Positions 53,280-62,729 of a stretch of 64,000 nucleotides of DNA are shown here, in pieces. Made by a program: the position numbers and the translations under genes. Source of the DNA: Mycolicibacterium helvum. GTDB taxonomy: Bacteria; Actinomycetota; Actinomycetes; Mycobacteriales; Mycobacteriaceae. Location of the stretch: the NCBI RefSeq assembly GCF_010731895.1, contig NZ_AP022596.1, positions 1,550,001 through 1,614,000 on the forward strand. The letters are read 5' to 3'. The notes under the pieces were generated by a model, which saw nothing but the letters and a program-made list of their open reading frames with translations, was not told the DNA's origin and searched no databases. Numbering within the stretch: the stretch's first letter is position 1; every line of letters begins with the position of its first letter.

Positions 53280-54670
53280 AAGTTGATCATGTGGCCGGCG
53301 AGACCGTGGAAGCATTCCTGGAGTGCCTCCGACAGCGTCGGATGGGTGTGCACGTTGCGGGTCAGCTCGTTGACGGTCAGATCCCACTTCTGTGCCAGAG
53401 TCAGCTCCGGCAGGAGTTCGGAGACGTCGGGTCCGATCAGGTGGGCACCAAGCAGTTCCCCGTACTTGGCGTCGGCAATGACCTTGACGAACCCGGTGGG
53501 GTCGGCCAGTCCGTGCGCCTTGCCATTGGCGGTGAACGGGAACTTCGCCACCTTCACGTCGTAGCCTTCGTCGCGGGCCTGCTGCTCGGTCAGTCCGAAG
53601 CTGGCCACCTGCGGCTGACAGAACGTGGCCCGCGGCATCATCCGGTAGTCACCAAGGGCCAGCGTCTCGGCACCGGCGATGGTCTCGGCGGCAACCACGC
53701 CCATCGCCTCGGCGACGTGGGCCAGCTGGAGCTTGCCCGTGACGTCGCCGATGGCGTAGATATGCGGCACATTGGTGCGCATGTAGTCGTCGATGCCGAT
53801 GGCCTTGCGGTCGGTCAGGGCCACACCGGCCGCCTCGAGGCCGAAGCCGTCGACGTTGGGGGCAAAACCGATGGCCTGCAACACCTTATCGGCCTTGAGC
53901 GCATCGGTCTTGCCGTCCTTGCTGACCGTCACGGTGACGGAGGAGCCGTCATCGTCAATAGATTCCACCTTGGTGCCGGTGAGGATCTTCACGCCGAGCT
54001 TCTTGTACTGCTTCTCGATCTCCTTGGAGACCTCGGCGTCCTCGTTGGGCAGCGCACGCGGCAGGAACTCGACGATGGTGACGTCGACCCCGTAGTTCTT
54101 CAGCACGTAGGCGAACTCCATGCCGATCGCGCCGGCGCCGGCGATGATGATCGATGTCGGCAGCTCCCGCGACAGGATCTGCTTCTCGTAGGTGACGACG
54201 TTCTCGCTCAGCGAGGTGCCCGGCACCAGCCGGGTGCTGCTCCCCGTGGCGATGATGGCGTTGTCGAAGGTGACGGTTTCAGTCCCGCCCTCGTTGAGGG
54301 CGACCGACAGCGTGTGCGGGTCGGTGAACGTCCCGTAGCCGTGAATCTCGGTGATCTTGTTCTTCTTCATCAGGAAGTGCACGCCGGCCACCCGACCGTC
54401 GGCGACCTTGCGACTGCGGTCGAAAGCGGCACCGTAGTCGAAGGTGGCCTCGCCGCTGATACCGAACGTCTTGGCTTCCTTGGTGAAGATATGCGCCAGC
54501 TCGGCGTTGCGCAGCAACGCCTTCGACGGAATGCAACCGACATTGAGGCAGACCCCGCCCCAGTACTTTGGTTCGATGATGGCGGTGTTCAGCCCGAGCT
54601 GGGCGGCGCGGATCGCCGCGACGTACCCGCCAGGACCGGCTCCGAGAACGACGACGTCATAGTGAGTCAC
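53276..54670 (-). CDS. lpdC: Dihydrolipoamide dehydrogenase
   Basis: The 464-residue flavoenzyme is the E3 of the pyruvate and branched-chain complexes and, in mycobacteria, of the peroxynitrite reductase system. The redox pair is C41/C46 in [16 protein letters not shown] motif [14 protein letters not shown] motif [16 protein letters not shown], and His/Glu in [10 protein letters not shown] are complete. GTG 54670 follows TAGGCT by six bases (leaderless). It is followed by the coupled small membrane gene. Confidence 0.96.
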   Translation of the reverse strand: MTHYDVVVLGAGPGGYVAAIRAAQLGLNTAIIEPKYWGGVCLNVGCIPSKALLRNAELAHIFTKEAKTFGISGEATFDYGAAFDRSRKVADGRVAGVHFLMKKNKITEIHGYGTFTDPHTLSVALNEGGTETVTFDNAIIATGSSTRLVPGTSLSENVVTYEKQILSRELPTSIIIAGAGAIGMEFAYVLKNYGVDVTIVEFLPRALPNEDAEVSKEIEKQYKKLGVKILTGTKVESIDDDGSSVTVTVSKDGKTDALKADKVLQAIGFAPNVDGFGLEAAGVALTDRKAIGIDDYMRTNVPHIYAIGDVTGKLQLAHVAEAMGVVAAETIAGAETLALGDYRMMPRATFCQPQVASFGLTEQQARDEGYDVKVAKFPFTANGKAHGLADPTGFVKVIADAKYGELLGAHLIGPDVSELLPELTLAQKWDLTVNELTRNVHTHPTLSEALQECFHGLAGHMINF

Positions 54671-54674
54671 GCCG

Positions 54675-55226
54675 TCAGCCTATCGTCGGACGCGCGATCC
54701 ATTCGAAGTAGTAGGCACCGTGCAGCAGGGCGGCGGTGGCCACCGAGGCCAGCGGCGCCGACATCAGGGCGATGGCCAGCGCCGTTACCGATGGCCGGTT
54801 CTGCACCATGGAAACCAGCACGCTGCCGACCGAGCAGAAGATCAGGTAGATCAGCACGAAGAACACCGCCGGAGTCTTGCTCAGCGATGTGTACCACCAG
54901 AAGTAAAAGCCCAGGCCGGCGGCCGCGGCCAGCACCCAGACTGCGGCCACGATGAACACGAACTGCCACCGCTTCACGAATTGATAGGTGCCCGTCGCCG
55001 GCGCCGCGGGCGGCACCATGACCGGCTCGGCGTGCAGCGACCCGTTGACCGGATGCAGGAACGCATCGGTCTCGAAGCTCTCCAACTCGCTGAACGCGAT
55101 GGACGGCCCCGAGATCTCCGCCTCGGGTTCGTCGGTCAGCGACTTCAGAACCTCGGGATGCGGTCCGGTGTCGAAGATCGGCGCGTGATGCGGTTCTGTC
55201 GAAGGAAGGGACGTCTTGTCAGCCAC
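54675..55226 (-). CDS. Membrane protein with acidic N-terminus (Rv0461-like)
   Basis: The 183-residue product has an 80-residue polar N-terminus and three or four membrane helices (about 90-112, 118-139, 146-168). GTG 55226 follows AGGTGG and overlaps the upstream gene by 8 bp. It lies between lpdC and a small membrane gene and its coding sequence abuts lpdC's promoter. Confidence 0.7.
   Translation of the reverse strand: MADKTSLPSTEPHHAPIFDTGPHPEVLKSLTDEPEAEISGPSIAFSELESFETDAFLHPVNGSLHAEPVMVPPAAPATGTYQFVKRWQFVFIVAAVWVLAAAAGLGFYFWWYTSLSKTPAVFFVLIYLIFCSVGSVLVSMVQNRPSVTALAIALMSAPLASVATAALLHGAYYFEWIARPTIG
54677..54682 (-). promoter_or_regulatory. -10 box of lpdC (leaderless)
   Basis: Minus-strand TAGGCT, six bases, GTG 54670. 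Confidence 0.6.
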
Positions 55227-55497
55227 TGGACACCACCTGAACCAGAACTAATGCCCCCAACCAGCCCGGTGCCATCGCCAGGATGAACGCCCCCGCGGTG
55301 GTGATCCAGCGCCGCCTGGAGAACAGGATGAGCAGCATTCCGATCACACTGGGGACTGCCACCACTAAGCCCACCACCAGATCGGGGCGGACCGGAGTCT
55401 TGACCAGCAGCGTGGCCGCGACGGCCGCGACCAGACCGGTCACAGTCCCGACCAGCAACGCGCTTGTGAGCAGCCATGCCCGAGGCAGGGGTATCAC
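55219..55497 (-). CDS. Three-helix membrane protein (Rv0460-like)
   Basis: The 92-residue product is mostly membrane-embedded: WLLTSALLVGTVTGLVAAVAATLLV, PDLVVGLVVAVPSVIGMLLILF, and GAFILAMAPGWLGALVLVQVV separated by RRRWI. GTG 55497 follows TACCCT by seven bases (leaderless). No domain is recognised. Confidence 0.65.
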   Translation of the reverse strand: MIPLPRAWLLTSALLVGTVTGLVAAVAATLLVKTPVRPDLVVGLVVAVPSVIGMLLILFSRRRWITTAGAFILAMAPGWLGALVLVQVVSSG

Positions 55498-55504
55498 CCT
55501 TATG

Positions 55505-55510
55505 AGGGTA
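55505..55510 (-). promoter_or_regulatory. -10 box of the Rv0460-like gene (leaderless)
   Basis: Minus-strand TACCCT, seven bases, GTG 55497. Confidence 0.5.
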
Positions 55511-55526
55511 CGTGCCCTCGAGCCGA

Positions 55527-56075
55527 CTACGGCTGAACGGCGTCGGCGCGCCGACCAGGGATTGCACAGGCGTCAGCGGCCTCGGCGACCACGAGATCTG
55601 CCCGTTCGGGCAACCGCGCACCACGCTCGTAGTCGACGCCAGTCAGCGGTAACACACTGGCCAGCAACTCGTTTTCGGTGTCAGTGAAAGCCCGGCCCCG
55701 GCTCAGGAAGCGCATCCCCTCGGGTGTTTCCAGGCTGAAACCACCGCCGCGGCCGGGAACGACGTCAATGACCAGCTGGGTGTGTTTCCACGTCTCGAAT
55801 TGCGGGCCGGAGATCCACACCGGGGCGCCCTCGAGGACCCCGAGCAGGACGTCACGATCGCCGACGATGAACTCCCCGTCCAGGTAGCACATCGGTGACG
55901 ACCCGTCGCAGCAGCCGCCGGACTGGTGGAACATCACCGGGCCATGCCGCTCCTGCAGCAGGTGTAGGAGCTCAGCGGCCGCCGCGGTGATCAGTGACCG
56001 CGGCGGCGCCTCCGGCTCGCGATTTCGGCGCGCTTCCGATCGCTGCGCGGCGGATTGCGCGCCGAAGTCATTCAT
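55527..56075 (-). CDS. DUF779 protein, partner of the aldehyde dehydrogenase
   Basis: The 182-residue product contains the DUF779 signature MFHQSGGCCDGSSPMCYL with three close cysteines, then ISGPQFETWKHTQLVIDVVPGRGG. DUF779 genes commonly follow acetaldehyde dehydrogenases. The ATG 56075 overlaps the dehydrogenase stop by one base. An N-terminal Ala-rich stretch and a polar C-terminus (PERADLVVAEAAD) add length beyond the usual ~110-residue domain. A metal- or redox-related helper role is inferred. Confidence 0.82.
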   Translation of the reverse strand: MNDFGAQSAAQRSEARRNREPEAPPRSLITAAAAELLHLLQERHGPVMFHQSGGCCDGSSPMCYLDGEFIVGDRDVLLGVLEGAPVWISGPQFETWKHTQLVIDVVPGRGGGFSLETPEGMRFLSRGRAFTDTENELLASVLPLTGVDYERGARLPERADLVVAEAADACAIPGRRADAVQP

Positions 56076-57595
56076 CAGAAGAAGCCTTGGGCCTTGTTGG
56101 AGTAGGAGACGAGCAGGTTCTTGGTCTGTTGGTAGTGATCCAGCATCATCAGGTGGTTCTCCCGGCCGATGCCGGACTGCTTGTAACCACCGAAGGCCGC
56201 GTGCGCGGGGTACTGGTGGTAGCAGTTGGTCCACACCCGGCCGGCCTTGATATCGCGGCCGGCGCGGTAGGCGGTGTTGCCGTCGCGGCTCCACACCCCC
56301 GCACCCAGCCCGTAGAGGGTGTCGTTGGCGATGCCGATGGCGTCGTCGTAGTCCGTGAACGCGGTGACCGCCACGACGGGGCCGAAGATCTCTTCCTGGA
56401 AGATCCGCATGGCGTTGTTGCCGGTGAAGATCGTCGGCTGCACGTAGTAACCGCCACTGAGATCACCACCAAGCTCGGCACGCTCACCGCCGGTCATCAC
56501 CTTGGCGCCCTCGCTTTTGCCGATCTCGATATACGACAGGATCTTTTCCAGCTGATCATTAGAGGCCTGCGCCCCGATCATCGTCTCGGTGTCCAACGGA
56601 TCACCCTGCCGCACGGCCTTGGTGCGGATGGCGGCCATCGCCAGGAACTCGTCATAAATATCGGCCTGAATCAAGCTGCGCGACGGGCAGGTGCACACTT
56701 CGCCCTGGTTGAGGGCGAACATCGTGAAGCCCTCCAACGCCTTGTCCTGATAGTCGTCGTTGGCAGCCATCACATCGGAGAAGAAGATGTTGGGACTCTT
56801 ACCACCCAACTCCAACGTGACCGGGATCAGATTCTGCGAGGCGTACTGCATGATCAACCGCCCGGTGGTGGTCTCCCCAGTGAACGCGATCTTGGCGATC
56901 CGATTCGAGGACGCCAACGGCTTACCGGCCTCCACACCAAACCCATTAACCACGTTGAGAACACCAGCGGGCAACAGATCAGCGATCAACGACATCAAAT
57001 ACAGCACCGACGCCGGAGTCTGCTCGGCAGGCTTAAGCACCACCGCATTACCGGCCGCCAACGCCGGCGCCAACTTCCACACCGCCATCAGGATCGGGAA
57101 ATTCCACGGGATGATCTGCCCCACCACCCCCAACGGCTCATGAAAGTGATAGGCGACGGTGTCCTCATCGATCTGCGAGAGGGAGCCTTCTTGGGCGCGG
57201 ATCGCCCCGGCGAAATACCGAAAATGATCCACCGCCAACGGAATATCAGCATTCAGCGTTTCCCGAACCGGCTTACCGTTATCCCAGGATTCAGCGACGG
57301 CGATCTTCTCCAGATTGGCTTCGATACGATCAGCGATCTTGTTGAGGATCAGCGCGCGTTCGGCGGCCGAGGTCTTGCCCCAGGCCGGTGCGGCGGCGTG
57401 CGCGGCATCCAGAGCCAGCTCGACATCAGCCTCAGTGGACCGGGCCACCTCACAAAACACCTCGCCGGTCACCGGCGTCCGATTCTCAAAATACAAACCC
57501 CCCACCGGCGCAACCCACTCACCACCAATGAAATTCTCATAGCGGGACTGGAATGCCATGGCCGAGCCCGTGCCGGGGCGGGCGTAAACAGTCAT
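56075..57595 (-). CDS. NAD-dependent acetaldehyde/aldehyde dehydrogenase
   Basis: The 506-residue enzyme oxidises short aldehydes to acids. The nucleophile is in [11 protein letters not shown] (Cys301 or Cys303), the base is Glu262 in [10 protein letters not shown], and the NAD loop is [12 protein letters not shown] 57595 has GAAGGAG upstream. The first half of the gene (about 56,650-57,590) uses many codons that are rare elsewhere in the window (TTG, GGT, TAT, TTT), while the second half is ordinary. The best context is acetaldehyde removal together with the butanediol/acetoin genes upstream. Confidence 0.93.
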   Translation of the reverse strand: MTVYARPGTGSAMAFQSRYENFIGGEWVAPVGGLYFENRTPVTGEVFCEVARSTEADVELALDAAHAAAPAWGKTSAAERALILNKIADRIEANLEKIAVAESWDNGKPVRETLNADIPLAVDHFRYFAGAIRAQEGSLSQIDEDTVAYHFHEPLGVVGQIIPWNFPILMAVWKLAPALAAGNAVVLKPAEQTPASVLYLMSLIADLLPAGVLNVVNGFGVEAGKPLASSNRIAKIAFTGETTTGRLIMQYASQNLIPVTLELGGKSPNIFFSDVMAANDDYQDKALEGFTMFALNQGEVCTCPSRSLIQADIYDEFLAMAAIRTKAVRQGDPLDTETMIGAQASNDQLEKILSYIEIGKSEGAKVMTGGERAELGGDLSGGYYVQPTIFTGNNAMRIFQEEIFGPVVAVTAFTDYDDAIGIANDTLYGLGAGVWSRDGNTAYRAGRDIKAGRVWTNCYHQYPAHAAFGGYKQSGIGRENHLMMLDHYQQTKNLLVSYSNKAQGFF

Positions 57596-57608
57596 CAAGA
57601 CTCCTTCT

Positions 57609-58898
57609 CTAAGAGTTACTTTCGGTGTTACGAACAGCGCGAACCGCTGGTGAAATCGACGACGGCAACAACGTCGACATGTCCGCGGGATAGCGCACGG
57701 TCACGTCGATAGAACCGGCGAAACGATACGGCTGGGCGGCTAGCAGTCCGGCGAATTGTTTTCGCAGCCGCGATAGTTCGGCGCGAACGGTGACAACTCG
57801 GGTGCGGTCGCCGTACAGATCGGCGGCCAGTTCGGGGGCGGACCGCCCGCGGGGATCCCGCGCCAGAATCAGCAGGATTTCGGCGTGGCGCAACGAAATA
57901 TCGTTGCGCCAGCACCCGAACTGTCCCGTCATAGCCAACGAGGGCCCGCCCACACCGGTCAGGTCCAGGCACACCTGCGCCAGCTTTGGCGCCTCGTCGT
58001 CCTGGGTGAGCCGAACCAGCCAGCCGCCAGGAAGCACGTCGACGTCACAGATACCAAGGGCGGGGATCCACACCCGGCCCGCAGCGATGTCCTCCGGCAG
58101 CAGGATGCGGTGGTGCAGCGGCAGTGAGTCGACCGCCGCCACCCAGCCCTCAGGATCGACCGCCAGAGCGGGGGCGCCGATGCGGGCCAGAATCGGGGCC
58201 GCGACGGTCCGCAGCCGGTTGAGAATGCGGTCGTGCTGCTCCCGCAGATGCGACTCGGCCAGCCGGGCGACTGCGTCGACCAATGCCACCGTCGTGGGGT
58301 GCACGGTCGCGGCGGGGCCGGATACGTCGACGACGCCGATCACGTGTCCGGTTCGTGGGTCGCGAATGGGGGCACCGGCACAGGTCCAGGAGTGGTGGGT
58401 GCGCAGGAAATGCTCGGCCGAGAAGACCTGCACGGCACGGTTGGACACCAGGGCGGTGCCGATCGCGTTGGTGCCGACCTCGCCTTCGGCCCAGTGCGCA
58501 CCCTCGATGAACCCGAGGCGGTCGGCGTTGCCCAGCACCGCCGGCGAGCCGGAGCGCCACAGCACCCGCCCCTGGGAGTCCGCAACGACGAGAATGTTGG
58601 CGCCGTCGGCGACGATCGATTCCAGCCCGCGGGAGATCTCCTCGAGCACAGTCATCAGTCCCGATGCCCGCCGCAGCGTCTCCAGGCCGCCGGATTCCAC
58701 CACCGGACGCGCGCGGCGGTCTGGGTCGACACCGGCAGACATCATCCGCCGCCAGGAATCGCCGATAACGTCCCGCGGCCGGGCCGGTGCCCGGTGGCCG
58801 GACATCGTCGCGTCATAGACAGCCGACATCAGCCGCGCGTACGTGCGTGGATCCTCCCCGACGGCGACGGCGGGTTCAGGCACAGACAGACCTTGCAT
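57609..58898 (-). CDS. GAF-domain regulator with C-terminal winged helix (AcoR-like sensor, no AAA+)
   Basis: The 429-residue product begins like AcoR-type activators ([12 protein letters not shown]) and has a GAF domain (about 85-215: [57 protein letters not shown]). The sigma-54 AAA+ domain is absent; instead the C-terminus reads [29 protein letters not shown]...[15 protein letters not shown], a winged helix. Actinobacteria lack sigma-54, so a direct sigma-70-type control is expected. It sits between the SDR and the aldehyde dehydrogenase. Confidence 0.85.
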   Translation of the reverse strand: MQGLSVPEPAVAVGEDPRTYARLMSAVYDATMSGHRAPARPRDVIGDSWRRMMSAGVDPDRRARPVVESGGLETLRRASGLMTVLEEISRGLESIVADGANILVVADSQGRVLWRSGSPAVLGNADRLGFIEGAHWAEGEVGTNAIGTALVSNRAVQVFSAEHFLRTHHSWTCAGAPIRDPRTGHVIGVVDVSGPAATVHPTTVALVDAVARLAESHLREQHDRILNRLRTVAAPILARIGAPALAVDPEGWVAAVDSLPLHHRILLPEDIAAGRVWIPALGICDVDVLPGGWLVRLTQDDEAPKLAQVCLDLTGVGGPSLAMTGQFGCWRNDISLRHAEILLILARDPRGRSAPELAADLYGDRTRVVTVRAELSRLRKQFAGLLAAQPYRFAGSIDVTVRYPADMSTLLPSSISPAVRAVRNTESNS

Positions 58899-58921
58899 TA
58901 CTGCCGATTGTGCTCTGCATC

Positions 58922-59716
58922 TCAGCGGTAAACCAGACCGCCGTCGATGAGCCCGGCTTGTCCGGTCATGTAATCGGCGTCCGGCCCGGCCAGATACGAG
59001 ACGAACCCGGCGACGTCGTCGGGGGTTTCAGCGCGGCCCAGCGCGATGCCGCCGACGAACTTGTCGTAGGTCTCGCCCTCGGCCGCCCCGGTCAACTCGG
59101 CGAATCGTTTGTCGATTTCCACCCACATGTCGGTGCCGACGACGCCGGGGCAGTATGCGTTGACGGTGACGCCGTCAACGGCGTGTTCCTTGGCGGCGGC
59201 CTGGGTCAGCGCACGCACAGCGAACTTGGATGCGCTGTACGGCCCGAGCATCGCGAAGCCGTCGTGTCCGGCGATTGACGAGGCGTTGATAACTCGGCTG
59301 ATCTTTCCCTGATCTTTGTTCTTGAGTTGCTTGAACTTGGCCACGGCGGCTTGAGTGCCCCACAGCACGCCGTTGACGTTGATCGCCCAGAGCCTCTCGA
59401 TCTGCCGAGGGGTGACATCGGCGATCGGGCCGACGAGGGCGATGCCGGCATTGTTGACCATGATGTCGAAGCCGCCCAGAGTGGCGGCGGCATGGTCGAC
59501 GGCGGCGAATACCTCTTCACGTTCGCTCACGTCGGCCACGAAGATGGTTGCTTTGCAGCCGATTTCGGTGATCTCGTCGGCGACGGCAGCGAGACCGTCA
59601 GGCTGCACATCCACCAGAGCGATATCGGCGCCGTCCCGAGCGAGCCGCAACGCGATGCCGCGTCCGATGCCTCGTGCCGCACCGGTGACCAGAGCGACCC
59701 CTCCGTGCAGAGTCAT
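58922..59716 (-). CDS. SDR, probable (S)-acetoin-forming diacetyl reductase
   Basis: The 264-residue SDR has TGAARGIG (about 11-18), NNAG, active-site Ser in INASSIAG and Y-x3-K in YSASKFAVRAL. The C-terminal DYMTGQAGLIDGGLVY resembles acetoin/diacetyl reductases (BudC type). Its ATG overlaps the upstream dehydrogenase stop by four bases, so the two make a coupled pair, consistent with 2,3-butanediol-acetoin interconversion. Steroid or other substrates cannot be ruled out from sequence alone. Confidence 0.85.
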   Translation of the reverse strand: MTLHGGVALVTGAARGIGRGIALRLARDGADIALVDVQPDGLAAVADEITEIGCKATIFVADVSEREEVFAAVDHAAATLGGFDIMVNNAGIALVGPIADVTPRQIERLWAINVNGVLWGTQAAVAKFKQLKNKDQGKISRVINASSIAGHDGFAMLGPYSASKFAVRALTQAAAKEHAVDGVTVNAYCPGVVGTDMWVEIDKRFAELTGAAEGETYDKFVGGIALGRAETPDDVAGFVSYLAGPDADYMTGQAGLIDGGLVYR

Positions 59717-60765
59717 GATTCTCCGTTCGGGTCAACCAGGACTTTCATCTTCGTGCCGGCGTGCAGCGCCTCGAAGCCCTCGTCGATCACGTCGTCGAGG
59801 GGGATCGTAGTGACCCACCCAGTGGTGTCGTAGGCACCCTTGGCCATCAGGGCGATGACGGCCTCGAAGTCTGCACCCGTGTAGCACAATGACCCCTGGA
59901 TGCGACTCTCGTTCATGACCAGATTGAGAAGCGGTGTTTCCAAGGGCTTTTCGTAGATCGCCACGCTGACCATCGGCTTGCGTGAACCCACGCAGGCCAG
60001 CGCCGTCGCAACAGCCGGGGTGACACCGGCAGCGTCGAACACCGCATCGGCGCCGTCGCCGGCGGTGTGCTCGGCGATGAAGCCGGGGACGTCGAGCGCG
60101 GCAGGGTCCAGCGTCGCGGCGCCGAGCGCCTCGATGGCCGCGCGCCGGGTCGGGGACGGTTCAACGACGAAAACGTCGTCAAGTCCCTTGCCGCGCAACG
60201 CGAACCACAGACCGATCCCGATCGGCCCGGCACCGAAGACCATGGCGGTGTCGCCGGGACGGACGTCGCCGAGGGTGGCGGCGTGGTAGGCCACCGACAT
60301 CGGTTCGACGAGGGCCCCGAGCTCGAGTGAGACGTTGTCGGGCAGCTTGTGCAGCATGGAAGTCGGCACCACCGTGTACTCAGCCATGCCGCCGTCGGAC
60401 ATCAGGCCGTGGAAGCCGATCTGTTGACACACGTTGTAGTTGCCGGCCAGGCACGGTGCGCAGTGGTCGCATTTGTAGATCGGTTCGACGGCGACGCGGT
60501 CTCCCACCGCCCATCCGGTGACGCCGTCGCCCACGGCGGTGATGGTCCCGGAGAATTCGTGGCCGATTGTCAGCGGCAGCTGTTGATGAGTAAGCGGGTG
60601 CGGCGCGGTGGGGACGAAGATCGGCCCGGCGTAGTACTCGTGCAGGTCGGTGCCGCAGATGCCGTTGAAGCCCACCTTGAGCTTGACCGTCCCCGGGGTG
60701 GCCTCGGGTTCGGCGACGTCATCGATCTCGACCTTGTTGGGTCCGTAATAGACAGCTGCTCTCAT
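59713..60765 (-). CDS. Zinc alcohol dehydrogenase, probable 2,3-butanediol dehydrogenase
   Basis: The 350-residue medium-chain dehydrogenase has a catalytic zinc site (GICGTDLHEYYAG and GHEFSG), a structural zinc lobe (CDHCAPCLAGNYNVC) and Rossmann motif VFGAGPIGIG. DLHEYYAGPIFVP is characteristic of R,R-butanediol dehydrogenases. It heads the operon, running into the SDR. ATG 60765 has no clear ribosome binding site. Confidence 0.88.
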   Translation of the reverse strand: MRAAVYYGPNKVEIDDVAEPEATPGTVKLKVGFNGICGTDLHEYYAGPIFVPTAPHPLTHQQLPLTIGHEFSGTITAVGDGVTGWAVGDRVAVEPIYKCDHCAPCLAGNYNVCQQIGFHGLMSDGGMAEYTVVPTSMLHKLPDNVSLELGALVEPMSVAYHAATLGDVRPGDTAMVFGAGPIGIGLWFALRGKGLDDVFVVEPSPTRRAAIEALGAATLDPAALDVPGFIAEHTAGDGADAVFDAAGVTPAVATALACVGSRKPMVSVAIYEKPLETPLLNLVMNESRIQGSLCYTGADFEAVIALMAKGAYDTTGWVTTIPLDDVIDEGFEALHAGTKMKVLVDPNGES

Positions 60766-60803
60766 ACGCCAGTTCTATGTGACGGCGACCACACCCGGAA
60801 AGA

Positions 60804-60844
60804 GTTGCAGGGGGTTGCAGCCGGCCGTTGCAACTGTTCGCAAC
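60804..60844. promoter_or_regulatory. Cluster of GTTGCA sites in the butanediol/monooxygenase divergent promoter
   Basis: GTTGCA occurs at 60804, 60814 and 60827 and the last is paired with GCAAC at 60840-60844 as an inverted repeat (GTTGC-N8-GCAAC). It lies in the 118-bp gap between two divergent units, as an AcoR/GAF regulator site would. Confidence 0.5.
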
Positions 60845-60883
60845 CCTTGCCAGACCTTGGGACCCGGGTGTGGTGTGGCTCAC

Positions 60884-62704
60884 ATGACTACCACTCTCGA
60901 ACCTCAGACCACCGACGACGTGACGCCGCAGCAGCGGGTCGACGCGTGGCTCGCCGACTTCGAGGCGGCACTGGCTGCTCGCGACATCGACCGGGCCACC
61001 GCCAAATTCGCCACCGACAGCTTCTGGCGCGACCTCGTGTCCTTCACCTGGAACATCAAGACCGTCGAGGGCCGCGATCAGATCGCCGGCATGCTGGCCG
61101 CGCGGTTGGCCGACACCGCCCCGTCGGGGTTCCGCACCCGTGAGGCGCCGACCGCCGAAGGTGATGTGACCTCGGCGTTCATCGAATTCGAAACCGCGGC
61201 CGGGCGCGGGACCGGGCATCTACGACTCAAGGGTGACCAGGCCTGGACGTTGTTGACCGCACTGCAGGAGCTGAAGGGGTTCGAGGAGGCCAAGGGGTCC
61301 AGTCGGGTGATGGGCGCTGTGCACGGTAGCGACCCTGATCCCCGGTCGTGGGCCGAGAAACGCGCCCAAGAGGAAACCGAGCTGGGCCGGACCACCCAGC
61401 CCTACACACTGGTGATCGGTGGCGGTCAGGGCGGGATCGCGCTGGGCGCGCGACTGCGCCAACTCGGGGTGCCTGCCATCGTCGTCGACCGCCACGAGCG
61501 GCCCGGAGACCAGTGGCGCAAGCGATACAAGTCGCTGTGCCTACACGACCCGGTCTGGTATGACCACCTGCCCTATCTGCCGTTCCCGCAGAACTGGCCG
61601 GTATTCGCGCCGAAGGACAAGATCGGCGATTGGCTGGAGTTCTACACCCGGGTCATGGAAGTGCCGTACTGGTCGAAAACAACCTGCCTGTCGGCCTCCT
61701 TCGACGAGTCGGCTCACCGCTGGACAGTCGAAATCGATCGCGACGGTGAGCGGTTGACGCTGTATCCGGCCCAACTGGTGCTGGCCACCGGCATGTCGGG
61801 TAAGCCGAGCGTTCCCACCTTGCCGGGCCAGGACGTCTTCGCCGGCGAACAGCACCACTCCAGCGCCCATCCCGGGCCCGACGCGTATGTGGGCAAGAAG
61901 GCCGTGGTGATCGGCTCGAACAACTCGGCGCACGACATCTGCAAGGCGCTCTACGAGAACGGCGTCGACGTGACGATGGTGCAGCGGTCCTCGACGCACA
62001 TCGTCAAGTCGGACACCCTGATGGACATCGGCCTTGGTGACCTCTACTCCGAACGCGCGCTGGCGGCGGGGATGACCACCGAGAAAGCCGACCTGACGTT
62101 CGCGTCGCTGCCCTATCGGATCATGCACGAGTTCCAGATCCCGTTGTACGACCAGATGCGTGAACGCGACAAAGAGTTCTACGACCGGCTCGAGGCGGCC
62201 GGATTCGAATTAGACTGGGGCTCAGACGGTTCGGGGCTGTTCATGAAGTACCTGCGCCGCGGTTCGGGCTACTACATCGACGTCGGTGCCTGCGATTTGG
62301 TGGCCGACGGCAAGATCAAGCTGGCCCACGGTCAGGTCGATCGGCTCACCGAACATTCGGTGGTGCTGACCGACGGCACCGAACTGCCGGCCGATGTGGT
62401 GGTGTACGCGACCGGATACGGATCGATGAACGGCTGGGCAGCCGACCTGATCGGCCAGGACGTGGCCGACAAGGTCGGCAAGGTGTGGGGTCTGGGTTCG
62501 GACACCCCGAAAGACCCCGGACCATGGGAGGGCGAGCAGCGCAACATGTGGAAGCCCACCCAGCAGGAGAACCTGTGGTTCCACGGTGGCAACCTGCACC
62601 AGTCCCGGCATTACTCGCTCTATCTGGCGCTGCAGCTCAAGGCGCGCTATGAGGGAATCCCCACCCCGGTGTACGGGCTGCAGGAGGTGCACCACGTGAG
62701 CTGA
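60884..62704 (+). CDS. Flavin monooxygenase (Baeyer-Villiger/FMO type) with N-terminal NTF2-like domain
   Basis: The 606-residue product has an N-terminal SnoaL/NTF2-like domain (about 15-130), which is unusual, then a two-dinucleotide FMO: FAD motif VIGGGQGGIALG (about 176-187), NADPH motif VIGSNNSAHD (about 341-350), and VVYATGYGSMNGW. It should hydroxylate or Baeyer-Villiger-oxidise a small organic substrate. ATG 60884 has no strong ribosome binding site. It is divergent from the butanediol operon and its stop is 26 bp before the S9 peptidase. Confidence 0.88.
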   Translation: MTTTLEPQTTDDVTPQQRVDAWLADFEAALAARDIDRATAKFATDSFWRDLVSFTWNIKTVEGRDQIAGMLAARLADTAPSGFRTREAPTAEGDVTSAFIEFETAAGRGTGHLRLKGDQAWTLLTALQELKGFEEAKGSSRVMGAVHGSDPDPRSWAEKRAQEETELGRTTQPYTLVIGGGQGGIALGARLRQLGVPAIVVDRHERPGDQWRKRYKSLCLHDPVWYDHLPYLPFPQNWPVFAPKDKIGDWLEFYTRVMEVPYWSKTTCLSASFDESAHRWTVEIDRDGERLTLYPAQLVLATGMSGKPSVPTLPGQDVFAGEQHHSSAHPGPDAYVGKKAVVIGSNNSAHDICKALYENGVDVTMVQRSSTHIVKSDTLMDIGLGDLYSERALAAGMTTEKADLTFASLPYRIMHEFQIPLYDQMRERDKEFYDRLEAAGFELDWGSDGSGLFMKYLRRGSGYYIDVGACDLVADGKIKLAHGQVDRLTEHSVVLTDGTELPADVVVYATGYGSMNGWAADLIGQDVADKVGKVWGLGSDTPKDPGPWEGEQRNMWKPTQQENLWFHGGNLHQSRHYSLYLALQLKARYEGIPTPVYGLQEVHHVS

Positions 62705-62729
62705 TAGCACTGCCCGCAGAATAGGGGGC

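Noticed and set aside
53267..54955. 562-residue open frame opposite lpdC
   Set aside because: It mirrors lpdC and its neighbour; no domain or start signal, so a shadow frame.
55994..57712. 572-residue open frame opposite the aldehyde dehydrogenase
   Set aside because: The minus-strand gene is a canonical dehydrogenase; the long plus frame is compositional.
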